From Pirellulales bacterium (GTDB taxonomy: Bacteria; Planctomycetota; Planctomycetia; Pirellulales; JAEUIK01): a DNA stretch of 36,832 nt. The stretch is from the NCBI GenBank assembly GCA_019694435.1, contig JAIBBZ010000044.1, positions 1 through 36,832 of the forward strand, read 5' to 3'. Of the stretch, positions 10,562-20,097 are shown piece by piece. How positions within the stretch are numbered: position 1 is the first letter of the stretch; every line of letters starts with the position of its first letter. A program made the translations under genes and the position numbers. The notes under the pieces are model-generated. The model worked only from the letters and a program-made list of their open reading frames with translations, was not told where the DNA came from and did not search any database.

Positions 10562-12010
10562 TTACTTGCGTCCCGAGTCGGGCGTCCCCGAATTCGGACG
10601 GGTGTTCAAATCGTAGGCCGTGTTCCGCTTCTGACGAGGCTTGCGGGGCTCGAAACGCTTCGAGACGTTCGTGCCCGTGGCCGAGCGCGGCTCGCCGTCC
10701 TTGCGATCACCCTTGAATTCGGCATACGGCGTGATGCCGAAGCGCAGCACGCGTTTCGGATCCTTGAAGCCGACGTGATCGAGGAACTCGGGCAGGCGCA
10801 ACACCTCGAGGCCCAGTTCTTTGGCGCGCTTCACGGCGTCGGAGTAGCCCTGCAGGTTGCTCTTCTGGTCGCCGATCACGAGGAACCGCGTCTGCTGGGT
10901 CATTTCCCCGGTCGTCTTACCTTCGTCGTCCAGATCGAAGTCGATGATTCCGCCGGCCTGCTGAATCAGGTTTCGCACCGCCGAGCGATCGGAAAGGCCG
11001 TCTTCGTTGAGGTCCATGAAGCCCGCCAGGGCAAACCGCTCGGAACGCCCGGGCGTCCAGGTCGGCGTAAAGATCAGATCGCCGATCAACAGCGGGTCGG
11101 ACAGCGAATCTTCGAGAATGCGCGCTTCGGCCAGGTGCTGGCCGAGAATCTGCGTGACTTCGATCTTGCCCTTGGGCTCGGGGTCGGCCAGGTCGTTGGC
11201 CTCGGACGTGTAGACCGAGAACGAGGTCTTCCGCTTGAGCGAATCGTCGCGGCCGATGTTGATCCAGACGGTTCCGCTGCCCTGGTTGATCCAGACGATT
11301 TCGCCGTCGGCGACCTCGAAGGTCGGGTCGAGCAGCTGGTTGCGTTCTTCGCGGAAATTGTCGGCGATCTTGCGGCTTTCGTCGAGCTGCGAGGTGAGCT
11401 TCTTGAGTTCGCTGGCCGCCTCGGCCGCGGCCCGGGCCAGATCATTGCGGATCTTTTCCAAGTCGGCCTGGTTGCTCGTGAGTTGATCCTCGAGCCGTTT
11501 GCGATCGTCGGTGAAGCCGGCGCGCTCCTTGGCCAGGTCGGTCTGGGCGTCGGAGGCCGTCTTCTCGTGAACGGCGACCTGTTCGGTCTTTTTCTTCTCC
11601 GCCTCGGCCAGCCGCTGGGTCAACTCGGCAACCTTGATCGTCTCGGCGTCCCAGTTCTTGCTCCGGTCGTCGAGCGCCTTGAACATCAGTTCGAGCGACT
11701 GGCGATAGGTCTTCGAATCGTTGGGCACCGTGGCAGCCCAGGCCGCCATGTCCGCGTCGAACTGCTTCTTGACGTTGTCGATGCTTTCAGCCTCGGCCAC
11801 GCCCATCATCTGCTTGAGTTCGCTGTTTTCGCGGATCGTCTTTTGGTTTGCGGTCGAGGCTTCTTGCGACTGGCGTTGGTACTCGGCGGCCTTTTGCTCG
11901 CTGGTCTTGTACGACTGGAAGCCAAAGAAGGTCGTCACGCTGAGAATGAGCGTCAGGATGACGAACAAAATCAGCGCGATCTGCATGCCCTGGTTTTCGC
12001 TGGCAGCCAT
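10562..12010 (-). CDS. Membrane-anchored coiled-coil protein with BRCT-like C-terminus
   Basis: A 482-residue protein. Residues 8-30 are one membrane helix (IALILFVILTLILSVTTFFG). About 36-225 are heptad-rich coiled coil full of Ala, Glu, Lys and Gln. About 229-316 look like a small beta domain (GEIVWINQGSGTVWINIGRD ... GDLIFTP) of the kind seen in FlgT C-terminal-like regions. About 325-414 fit the BRCT fold pattern: RFALAGFMD, then IQQAGGIID, then TRFLVIGDQ, then AVKRAKELGLEVLRLPEFL. The tail (415-482) is basic and disordered. The ATG at 12010 is chosen because the membrane helix follows it directly. Function is unknown; the topology suggests a long stalk holding a protein- or nucleic-acid-binding head. 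The domain calls are pattern-based inference. Confidence 0.75.
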   Translation of the reverse strand: MAASENQGMQIALILFVILTLILSVTTFFGFQSYKTSEQKAAEYQRQSQEASTANQKTIRENSELKQMMGVAEAESIDNVKKQFDADMAAWAATVPNDSKTYRQSLELMFKALDDRSKNWDAETIKVAELTQRLAEAEKKKTEQVAVHEKTASDAQTDLAKERAGFTDDRKRLEDQLTSNQADLEKIRNDLARAAAEAASELKKLTSQLDESRKIADNFREERNQLLDPTFEVADGEIVWINQGSGTVWINIGRDDSLKRKTSFSVYTSEANDLADPEPKGKIEVTQILGQHLAEARILEDSLSDPLLIGDLIFTPTWTPGRSERFALAGFMDLNEDGLSDRSAVRNLIQQAGGIIDFDLDDEGKTTGEMTQQTRFLVIGDQKSNLQGYSDAVKRAKELGLEVLRLPEFLDHVGFKDPKRVLRFGITPYAEFKGDRKDGEPRSATGTNVSKRFEPRKPRQKRNTAYDLNTRPNSGTPDSGRK

Positions 12011-12418
12011 GGCGAGTCTCTTGTCGGCAAGGGGGCCCAAACCGGCGACGCGAGCAGCGTGCCGCTGGAATGCCCGAAGTGCTCTGTGTTCCGGTGCGGT
12101 CCGAGAGGAGGGAGCCCAACGTTGCGGCGGCCAGGTCGACCGCGGCGGGAATCCGCCTACCGTCGAGCACTTGGCAATCGCCGCCTGCAAGGCTGTTCCT
12201 TGATGGTAGTTACAGCTCAGGGGGCCGGTCAACGAAAAACCGCCCCTTCGACCCCGCCAACGCCGTCGTTACAGCCGGTAAATCCGCCCCGCGAACGCGG
12301 CCAGGGACGGCGGTAGAATGCTGCGTCCCGGGGGGCGCTGCTGGGGTCGTTCCGCCCATGGCGGACGCATGCCCGCAAAGGACACGAAGTCAACCTCGAG
12401 ACAGCCGATCGGCCGCCC
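12011..12418. other. Divergent intergenic region between coiled-coil gene and polA
   Basis: A 408-base region between divergent genes. On the minus strand TTGACC (12227-12232) and TACCAT (12203-12208) are 18 bases apart and could drive the coiled-coil gene. On the plus strand a TAGAAT box (12314-12319) could serve polA. I see no RNA gene or convincing coding frame. Confidence 0.5.
12314..12327 (+). promoter_or_regulatory. TAGAAT -10-like box upstream of polA
   Basis: The 14-base string TAGAATGCTGCGTC occurs about 100 bases before the polA start. A near-identical copy (TAGAATGCAGCGTC) sits about 100 bases before nusB at 18193-18206. The first six bases resemble a -10 element. No clear -35 element is visible. 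Confidence 0.4.
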
Positions 12419-15220
12419 ATGCCCGCTCGTTCCCGCAACGTCGCCCGACAAGCACTGCTTCCCGGCCTCGACCCGCCTCCCACGGAGGCAACCGCGGATG
12501 CCGCGCCGGCTGCGGTGCCGGGTTCTGCCGCAGGCCCCCCCGATCTCGCCGGCAAGACCGTTTGGGTAATCGACGCGAATAGCCTGATCTTCCAGGTGTT
12601 TCATGCGATCCCGGAGATGACCAGCCCCCAGGGGCAGCCGGTCAACGCGGTGTTCGGCTTCACGCGCGACATCTACTTCTTGCTCGAGCAACAGCGGCCC
12701 GACTATCTGTTCTGTGCCTTCGACTTGCCGACGCCGACGTTCCGTCACGAGATCTACGCGGCATACAAAGAGCAGCGTTCCGAAGTGCCCGACGATCTCA
12801 GCCCGCAATTCGCCGAAATCCAACGGGTACTCGCCGCGATGCGCATCCCGGCCTTGTCGGTCGAGGGCTACGAGGCCGACGACATTCTGGCCACGTTGGC
12901 CCGTCAGACCGAGGCGGCCGGAGGCGAGTGTTTTCTGGTGTCGGGGGACAAAGACATTCGGCAACTGCTGACGCCCAAGACGCATATCTACAACATCCGC
13001 AAGGGCGAGCTATTTGATGAGACGGCGTTGGTCCGAGAATGGGGTGTGCGCCCGGACCAGGTGGTCGATTTTCAAGCCCTGGTAGGCGACAGCGTCGACA
13101 ATGTGCCCGGTGTGCCGCTGGTCGGACCCAAGATTGCCTGCGAGCTGCTGACCGCCTACGGGACGCTCGACAACCTGCTGGTACATGTCGACGAGATCAA
13201 GCAGGCGAAGCGCAAGGCAAACCTGTTGGCGGCGCGCGACCAGGTGCTGGTGAGCCGCAGGTTGGTCAAGCTGGCCGACGACGTGCCGTTGACTGTCGAC
13301 TGGGAGGCCGGACACGTAGGCCCTCCCGATTCGGAAAACCTGGTGCGGCTGTTCGAAGAATATGGGTTCCGCGGGTTCACGGCCCGGGCCCGCGCAGCGC
13401 TGCCCGAGCAGCCCGAAGTCTGGCAGGCCAATTATCGCGCCGTGACCGACCTCGCGCAGCTGGACGAGCTAGTCGCAGGCATGCGCTGCGCGAAATACCT
13501 TTCGGTCGATACAGAAACCACGCACATCTGGCCGACCTGGGCCGACCTGGTGGGAGTCTCGCTGGCCGCCGTACCGGGCGACGCCTGGTACATCCCCGTG
13601 CGCTCCCCGGCGGGCGAACCGTGCCTCGAACAAGAGGCTGTCCTGACGCGGCTGCGCCCGCTGTTGGCCGACCCCAACCTGCCCAAGATCGGGCAGAACT
13701 TGAAGTTCGATCTGATCGTGCTCCGCCGGCACGGGGTCGAAGTCGCGGGCGTGGCCTTCGACACGATGCTGGCCGATTACCTGCTCGAGGCGGGCCGCCG
13801 CAATCACAATCTCGACGAGCTGTCCAGCCGGTACCTGAGCCACACGACGATCAAGATCAGCGAGCTGATCGGCAGCGGCAAGACGCAGAAGCGCATGGAC
13901 GAAGTGCCGCTTGCGCAGATCACGCCGTATGCCTGCGAAGATGCCGACGTCGCATTGCGCTTGGTCCCTTTGCTCGAGCAGCGGCTCGCGGCAACGGGCC
14001 TGACCGAGCTGCTGCACGACACCGAGGTGCCGCTGGTCGAGGTGCTGGCCGAACTGGAGCTCAACGGCATCCGGGTCGACGTCGAGCGGCTGGCCGAGCT
14101 CAGCACCGAGTACGGGCGGCGGCTCGCCGATCTCGAGGCGGAGATCTTCGACCTGGCAGGCCGTCCGTTCAACATCGCCTCACCGAAACAACTGCAACAG
14201 GTGCTGTTCGAAGAGCACAAGTTGCCCGTGGTCAAAAAGACCAAGACGGGGCCCAGTACCGATGCCGACGTGCTTGAGGAACTGGCCCGCATCCACCCGC
14301 TGCCGGCCAAGATCATCGAGTACCGCCAGTATGCCAAGCTCAAGGGGACCTACGTCGACGCGCTGCCGACGATGGTCAATCCGCGCACCGGCCGGGTCCA
14401 CGCCTCGTTCAACCAGGTCGTGGCGGCGACAGGCCGTTTGAGCTGCGGCGATCCGAACCTGCAGAACATTCCGATCCGCACCGAACAAGGTCGCGAGATA
14501 CGCTCGGCGTTTCGGCCGGGAGCCGCAGGCTGGTCGATGCTCGCGGCCGATTACTCGCAGATCGAGCTGCGTGTCCTGGCGCACTTTTCAGGCGATGAGA
14601 CGCTTTGCGAATCGTTCGCGCGCGACGAAGACATTCATGCCCGCGTGGCCGCCGAGGTGAACAATGTGCCGCTCGACGCGGTCACCGCCGAGATGCGGCG
14701 CAGCGCGAAGGCCGTGAATTTCGGCGTCATCTACGGCCAGAGCGCCTTTGGGCTCGCCGCGCAGCTCGACATTCCGCAAGACGAGGCCGCGGCCTTCATC
14801 GACCGGTATTTTGCCCGTTACCCGGGCGTCGAGCGGTTCTTGGCCGAGCTGCTGGCCCAGTGCGAACGGCAGGGCTATGTGACGACGATCCTCGGGCGGC
14901 GCCGGGCTATCGATGGCGTCCGTTCGGGGGCCGGCCGCCAGCGCAACCTGGCCGAACGCACGGCGATCAACACGGTGATCCAAGGCTCGGCCGCGGATCT
15001 GATCAAACGGGCCATGATTGCAGTCCTGGCACGTATGCGCCGCGAGCGGTTGCAGGCCAAGATGCTGCTACAGATTCATGACGAGTTGGTCTTCGAAGCG
15101 CCCGATTCAGAGATCGCGCGCCTGGCACAGCTCGTCGAGGAAGAGATGAGTGGCGTGTTGAAGTTGAACGTGCCCTTGAAGATCGACGTCAAATGGGGCC
15201 CTACGCTGGCCGACGTCTAG
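12419..15220 (+). CDS. polA: DNA polymerase I
   Basis: A 933-residue three-domain polymerase for Okazaki fragment processing and repair. About 45-330 form the 5' nuclease (VWVIDANSLIFQVFHA, EGYEADDILATLA, SGDKDIRQLL, GDSVDNVPGVPLVGPK). About 340-530 form an intact 3'-5' exonuclease: ExoI VDTETT (363-368), ExoII NLKFDLIVL (427-435), ExoIII YACEDAD (504-510), so proofreading is probably retained. The polymerase domain has motif A DYSQIELR (711-718), motif B RRSAKAVNFGVIYG (760-773) and motif C HDEL (887-890). The first 44 residues are a Pro/Ala-rich extension of unclear purpose. It heads the plus-strand housekeeping run, 94 bases before coaE. Confidence 0.97.
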   Translation: MPARSRNVARQALLPGLDPPPTEATADAAPAAVPGSAAGPPDLAGKTVWVIDANSLIFQVFHAIPEMTSPQGQPVNAVFGFTRDIYFLLEQQRPDYLFCAFDLPTPTFRHEIYAAYKEQRSEVPDDLSPQFAEIQRVLAAMRIPALSVEGYEADDILATLARQTEAAGGECFLVSGDKDIRQLLTPKTHIYNIRKGELFDETALVREWGVRPDQVVDFQALVGDSVDNVPGVPLVGPKIACELLTAYGTLDNLLVHVDEIKQAKRKANLLAARDQVLVSRRLVKLADDVPLTVDWEAGHVGPPDSENLVRLFEEYGFRGFTARARAALPEQPEVWQANYRAVTDLAQLDELVAGMRCAKYLSVDTETTHIWPTWADLVGVSLAAVPGDAWYIPVRSPAGEPCLEQEAVLTRLRPLLADPNLPKIGQNLKFDLIVLRRHGVEVAGVAFDTMLADYLLEAGRRNHNLDELSSRYLSHTTIKISELIGSGKTQKRMDEVPLAQITPYACEDADVALRLVPLLEQRLAATGLTELLHDTEVPLVEVLAELELNGIRVDVERLAELSTEYGRRLADLEAEIFDLAGRPFNIASPKQLQQVLFEEHKLPVVKKTKTGPSTDADVLEELARIHPLPAKIIEYRQYAKLKGTYVDALPTMVNPRTGRVHASFNQVVAATGRLSCGDPNLQNIPIRTEQGREIRSAFRPGAAGWSMLAADYSQIELRVLAHFSGDETLCESFARDEDIHARVAAEVNNVPLDAVTAEMRRSAKAVNFGVIYGQSAFGLAAQLDIPQDEAAAFIDRYFARYPGVERFLAELLAQCERQGYVTTILGRRRAIDGVRSGAGRQRNLAERTAINTVIQGSAADLIKRAMIAVLARMRRERLQAKMLLQIHDELVFEAPDSEIARLAQLVEEEMSGVLKLNVPLKIDVKWGPTLADV

Positions 15221-15314
15221 ATCGATCGGTCCCGTGGGGCGGGCCAGGTGTCTGCGAAGCGAACCCGGTGGGCCGGCCAGCCGGCAGCGGGCTCGCGTGA
15301 AAGGCGGTTTGAGC

Positions 15315-15920
15315 GTGAAGATCATCGGCATCGTCGGCGGTATTGCCAGCGGCAAGAGCCTTGTCGCCGCACGGCTTGCCGAGCTTGGGGCCGGCGTGAT
15401 CGATGCCGACAAGATCGGCCACGAAGTGCTACGCGAAACCGACGTGCGGGCCGCGCTCGTCGAGCGCTGGGGCCCGACCGTGCTGGGGGCCGACGGCGAG
15501 GTCGATCGGGCCCGCGTCGGGCAAATCGTCTTTGCACCCGCGCCGGACGGGCCGCGCGACAAGGCCTTCTTAGAGTCGCTGGTGCACCCCCAGATCGGCC
15601 GGGCAATGCAGGAACGGCTGGGGCAATATGCGGCCCAGGGGCTGCCGGCCGTGGTGCTCGACGCCCCGCTGCTGCTCGAGGCCGGCATGGACGCCTGGTG
15701 CGACGAGGTGATTTATGTCGATGCCTCGCGCGCGGTACGGCTCCAACGGGCTCAGGGCCGGGGCTGGAGCGAGGCAGAATTCGCCGCGCGCGAGGAAACT
15801 CAGCCAAAATTGGCGGAAAAAATGGCCAGGGCGACCGTTCGCATTGACAATTCGGGCAGCATACGGTCGACTCAAGAGCAGGTGGACCAGTTCTGGAGCC
15901 ACCTCACCCCCCGTCGGTAA
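15315..15920 (+). CDS. coaE: Dephospho-CoA kinase
   Basis: A 201-residue P-loop kinase that phosphorylates the 3'-hydroxyl of dephospho-CoA in the last step of CoA synthesis. The P-loop is GGIASGKS (residues 8-15), followed by VIDADKIGHEVL and the lid-domain pattern ending in MARATVRIDNSGS, typical of CoaE. Length matches the family (about 200). The GTG at 15315 puts Lys-Ile-Ile-Gly directly at the N-terminus; GTG at 15297 and TTG at 15309 are in-frame alternatives. AAAGGCGG upstream may be the ribosome site. It lies between polA and rho on the same strand. Confidence 0.93.
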   Translation: MKIIGIVGGIASGKSLVAARLAELGAGVIDADKIGHEVLRETDVRAALVERWGPTVLGADGEVDRARVGQIVFAPAPDGPRDKAFLESLVHPQIGRAMQERLGQYAAQGLPAVVLDAPLLLEAGMDAWCDEVIYVDASRAVRLQRAQGRGWSEAEFAAREETQPKLAEKMARATVRIDNSGSIRSTQEQVDQFWSHLTPRR

Positions 15921-16092
15921 CGCGTCGCGGCCGGGCCGCACGGAACCCGGGCAAGACGCCTGCCGTCGCCCCCTTCGAGCTACCTATTCCGCCCCGTTTC
16001 GCAGTTGGCGGCCACCTCAGCGAGGCCGCAGCGCTTCGTGCGAGCCTGCGTCCTGCGCGCTGTCGTGTCCGCTGCCCATCCAATCGCCCGCC

Positions 16093-16113
16093 GTCAGGCC
16101 GTTCGCGCCTGAC
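16093..16113 (+). promoter_or_regulatory. Leader hairpin upstream of rho
   Basis: GTCAGGC and GCCTGAC form a perfect 7-bp stem with a 7-base loop, ending 26 bases before the rho start. Rho leaders in other bacteria are autoregulated, so a regulatory role is possible; there is no T tract, so it is not an intrinsic terminator. Confidence 0.4.
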
Positions 16114-16139
16114 CCCTGCCGCCGCTAGTGGAGCACGTC

Positions 16140-17615
<1,476 letters not shown>

Positions 17616-17686
17616 CGCAGTCGCCTGCGGCCGCCGGCACGGCCGGCGTCCGTCGTGTGCGGGCGGTTCCTCGAGGAGAGTCATTC

Positions 17687-18157
17687 TTGGCCAGAGTTTT
17701 CGAAGGTCAGCGGACGGCGCCCGCCGGCTCGATCGCCATCGTCGTTTCGCGCTACAACGATTCGATCACCGGCAAGCTGCTCGACGGCGCGCTCGCCGTG
17801 CTCACCGGCGCAGGGATGGCCGAGGACGCGATCGATATCGCCTGGGTGCCGGGGGCGTTCGAATTGTCCCTGGTGGCCGATCGGCTGGCGCGGTCGCGAC
17901 GCTACCTGGCGGTCCTCTGTCTGGGCGCGGTCATCCGCGGCGAAACGACGCACGACCAACAAATCAATCGCGCCGTGAGCCTCTCGCTTGCACAAACGGG
18001 CGTCGACACCGGCATTCCCGTCTTGTTCGGTGTTTTGACCTGCGATACGCTCGAACAAGCCATTCATCGCGCGGGCGGTAACGTCGGGAACAAGGGCGCC
18101 GAATGCGCCGAAGCGGCGTTGACGATGATCGATCTGCTGAAAAAATTGCCCGCTTGA
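17687..18157 (+). CDS. ribH: 6,7-dimethyl-8-ribityllumazine synthase (TTG start)
   Basis: A 156-residue enzyme making the riboflavin precursor lumazine from 5-amino-6-ribitylaminouracil and dihydroxybutanone phosphate; the family forms pentamers or 60-mer shells. Typical motifs are SRYNDSITGKLLDGA, WVPGAFELSLVADRL, CLGAVIRGETTHD (catalytic His), FGVLTCDTLEQA and NVGNKGAECAEAAL. No ATG fits: the TTG at 17687 lies 8 bases after GAGGAG (17673-17678), which decides the start. It is 71 bases after rho and 143 bases before nusB; ribH next to nusB is a common bacterial arrangement. Confidence 0.95.
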   Translation: MARVFEGQRTAPAGSIAIVVSRYNDSITGKLLDGALAVLTGAGMAEDAIDIAWVPGAFELSLVADRLARSRRYLAVLCLGAVIRGETTHDQQINRAVSLSLAQTGVDTGIPVLFGVLTCDTLEQAIHRAGGNVGNKGAECAEAALTMIDLLKKLPA

Positions 18158-18192
18158 GGCCGCGCGTGCCCCGCGCATCGCAGGATCATGGA

Positions 18193-18206
18193 TAGAATGC
18201 AGCGTC
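18193..18206 (+). promoter_or_regulatory. TAGAAT -10-like box upstream of nusB
   Basis: TAGAATGCAGCGTC differs at one base from the string before polA at 12314-12327. It lies in the ribH-nusB gap and may give nusB-ftsY their own promoter. No clear -35 element. Confidence 0.4.
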
Positions 18207-18300
18207 GCGTCGGGAGCGGCGTGTGATGCCCGCCTGCCTTGCCTTGGCGCGAGGCACCCCCCCTGCCCCTGGTATTGCCTGTCCGCTGCTGGTTGTATTC

Positions 18301-18711
18301 ATGTCCCGTCGAACCCGTGCCCGCGAAGTTGCCTTGCAGATCCTCTTTCAGGACGATCTGAACCCGGGCGTCAATCCCCATGCCGCGGACGAGTTTCTCG
18401 TCGCCCGGCTGCGCCAGCCAGAACTGATCGAGTTCGGGCGTTCGCTCGTGGCGGGGGTGCGCCGCAATCGCGCCGAGTTGGACGCCCTGTTGGCCAAGAC
18501 GGCCGACAATTGGAGCCTCGAGCGGATGGCCGCGACCGACCGCAACGTGCTCCGCCTGGGGGCGTACGAGATCCTCTATGCCGACACACCGGACCGCGTT
18601 GCGATCAACGAAGCGGTGGAGTTGGCCAAGCGTTTCGGCGCGGCCCAATCGGCGCCGTTCGTCAACGGCATCCTCGACCGCTTTCTCACCCGCCATCGCG
18701 AGGCGCAGTAG
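18301..18711 (+). CDS. nusB: Transcription antitermination protein NusB
   Basis: A 136-residue all-helical RNA-binding protein that with NusE binds boxA RNA in antitermination of rRNA operons. It begins MSRRTRAREVALQILFQDD, the usual basic start that contacts RNA, and ends with the strongly conserved tract DRNVLRLGAYEILYADTPDRVAINEAVELAKRFG plus FVNGILDRFL (both read in full at residues 80-130). The ATG at 18301 fits the family length; the frame upstream encodes a hydrophobic tail-like stretch not seen in NusB. ftsY starts 3 bases after its stop codon, implying translational coupling. Confidence 0.95.
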   Translation: MSRRTRAREVALQILFQDDLNPGVNPHAADEFLVARLRQPELIEFGRSLVAGVRRNRAELDALLAKTADNWSLERMAATDRNVLRLGAYEILYADTPDRVAINEAVELAKRFGAAQSAPFVNGILDRFLTRHREAQ

Positions 18712-18714
18712 CTC

Positions 18715-19647
18715 ATGGGCCTGTGGGACAAGTTTCGGCAGGGTCTGAAGAAGACCACGCAGATTCTCAACACCGATATCCGCGACTTGTTCAAACGGCA
18801 AGGGCGGCTGGTCGACGACGAGTTTCTCGACGAGCTCTCGGCGGCCCTGGTAAAGACGGACATGGGGGTGGCCACGGCCAATCAGATCGCTGCCCAGATC
18901 GCCCAGGATTTTCGCGGCCGCGTGGTCGAGCTTGCCGACGTGCTGTCCGCGGTCAAGTCCCAGCTCAAGACGCTGCTGGCGCAGCCCGCTTCGCCGATCA
19001 ATTTTGCCAGCGAAGGACCGACCGTAATCATGGTCGTTGGAGTCAACGGATCGGGCAAAACCACTTCCATCGCTAAACTCACTCAGATTCTCCTGGCGCA
19101 GGGCAAGTCGGTCGTCTTGGGAGCCGGCGACACTTTTCGCGCCGCCGCAGTCGAGCAGCTTTCGATCTGGGCCAAGCGGTTGGGCGCACGCATCGTTACG
19201 GCCGAGCAAGGACGCGACCCGGCCAGCGTCGCGCATCAGGCCTTGGCGGCGGCGGTCGAATCGAACGCCGACGTTTGCATCGTCGATACGGCCGGCCGTT
19301 TACAGACCCAGCAGAACCTGATGCAAGAGCTGAGCAAGATTCACCGGGTGCTCGGCAAGCTCGTGCCAGGCGCTCCGCACGAGGTGCTCCTGGTGCTCGA
19401 CGCCACGACGGGCCAGAACGGCATCAGCCAGGCCCAGCATTTCACGGCCGCCGTGAACTGCACGGGAATCTTTCTCGCCAAACTCGACGGCACCGCCAAA
19501 GGGGGTGTCGTGGTTGCGATCCGCCAGAAAGTCGGGCTGCCGGTCAAGTACGTCGGAGTCGGCGAACAGCCAGACGACGTGGCGCTGTTTGAGCCCGAGG
19601 CGTTTGTCGAAGCCTTGTTCTCTGAGACCGAGCCAGCGGCCCGCTGA
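18715..19647 (+). CDS. ftsY: Signal recognition particle receptor FtsY
   Basis: A 310-residue SRP GTPase that receives ribosome-nascent chain complexes at the membrane. The acidic A domain is almost absent: the protein starts with the membrane-binding helix MGLWDKFRQGLKKT and goes straight into the N domain. The G domain shows GVNGSGKTTSIAKL (G1), DTFRAAAVEQL (insert), DTAGR (G3), LDATTGQNG and KLDGTAKGG (G4/G5). Ffh is not in the window. It directly follows nusB (3-base gap) and ends the housekeeping run. Confidence 0.96.
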   Translation: MGLWDKFRQGLKKTTQILNTDIRDLFKRQGRLVDDEFLDELSAALVKTDMGVATANQIAAQIAQDFRGRVVELADVLSAVKSQLKTLLAQPASPINFASEGPTVIMVVGVNGSGKTTSIAKLTQILLAQGKSVVLGAGDTFRAAAVEQLSIWAKRLGARIVTAEQGRDPASVAHQALAAAVESNADVCIVDTAGRLQTQQNLMQELSKIHRVLGKLVPGAPHEVLLVLDATTGQNGISQAQHFTAAVNCTGIFLAKLDGTAKGGVVVAIRQKVGLPVKYVGVGEQPDDVALFEPEAFVEALFSETEPAAR

Positions 19648-19790
19648 CCGGCGAACGCCCTTGGTTACCGCTTGCCGCTCGAGGCCGCATCGGGTCCGCG
19701 CAGGCACGAACCCCCGTTCGGGCGATAGTAAGTGCCAGTCGTGTTTGGCTGTGCGCTTCGCGACGGTCGGTCGCAATGCAGCGGGCACGC

Positions 19791-20010
19791 CCGGGGGCGA
19801 TTTTGGCCTCGACAGGGATGCTAGCCCGGCCAGCCACCGATTGGGGGCCACTCAGGCTTTTCCTGAGCCGCAAGGGTTCACACGCTCGCCAGTCTCCAAC
19901 CCGCCGAAGGCCCCTGCGGCCGGCTTTTCAAGTCAATCCGTGCCAGATGGCGCGTCGATAGCAACCGTGGCCGACCGTAGGATCACACCCAGATCGGTCG
20001 GCGCCCCCGG
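19791..20010 (+). ncRNA. Candidate structured RNA with tmRNA-like 5' end
   Basis: The 5' stretch 19793-19820 has the tmRNA start pattern with exact spacing: GGGGGCG, then ATTTT, GG, CC, then TCGACAGGGATG (E. coli and B. subtilis tmRNA have GGGG-CG/TG, GG and TCGAC at the same spacing). Bases 19791-19799 pair perfectly (9 bp) with 20002-20010. Inside are nested helices: 19823-19831 with 19918-19925 (one bulge), 19843-19849 with 19909-19915, and two hairpins, 19851-19867 (CTCAGG/CCTGAG) and 19874-19902 (GGGTT/AACCC), plus 19971-19976 with 19996-20001. I find no peptide tag ending in Ala-Ala-stop, no T-loop arm and no CCA end. It could be a degenerate or split tmRNA, a new RNA class, or a structured leader of the porin gene. 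Confidence 0.5.
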
Positions 20011-20097
20011 TTTGCCCACCTGAGTGTCTGCACGCCCTCACGCCGGGTAACGGACTTCCCCGCGCATTCTCTGACACACGGACTTGGAGAGCGAGAG

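Noticed and set aside
10529..12316. 595-codon open frame on the plus strand
   Set aside because: Antisense to the coiled-coil gene and composed of mirror low-complexity sequence.
19926..19942. TTCAAGT resembling a tRNA/tmRNA T-loop inside the candidate RNA
   Set aside because: The flanking bases cannot form the 5-bp T-stem, and no acceptor strand or CCA follows.
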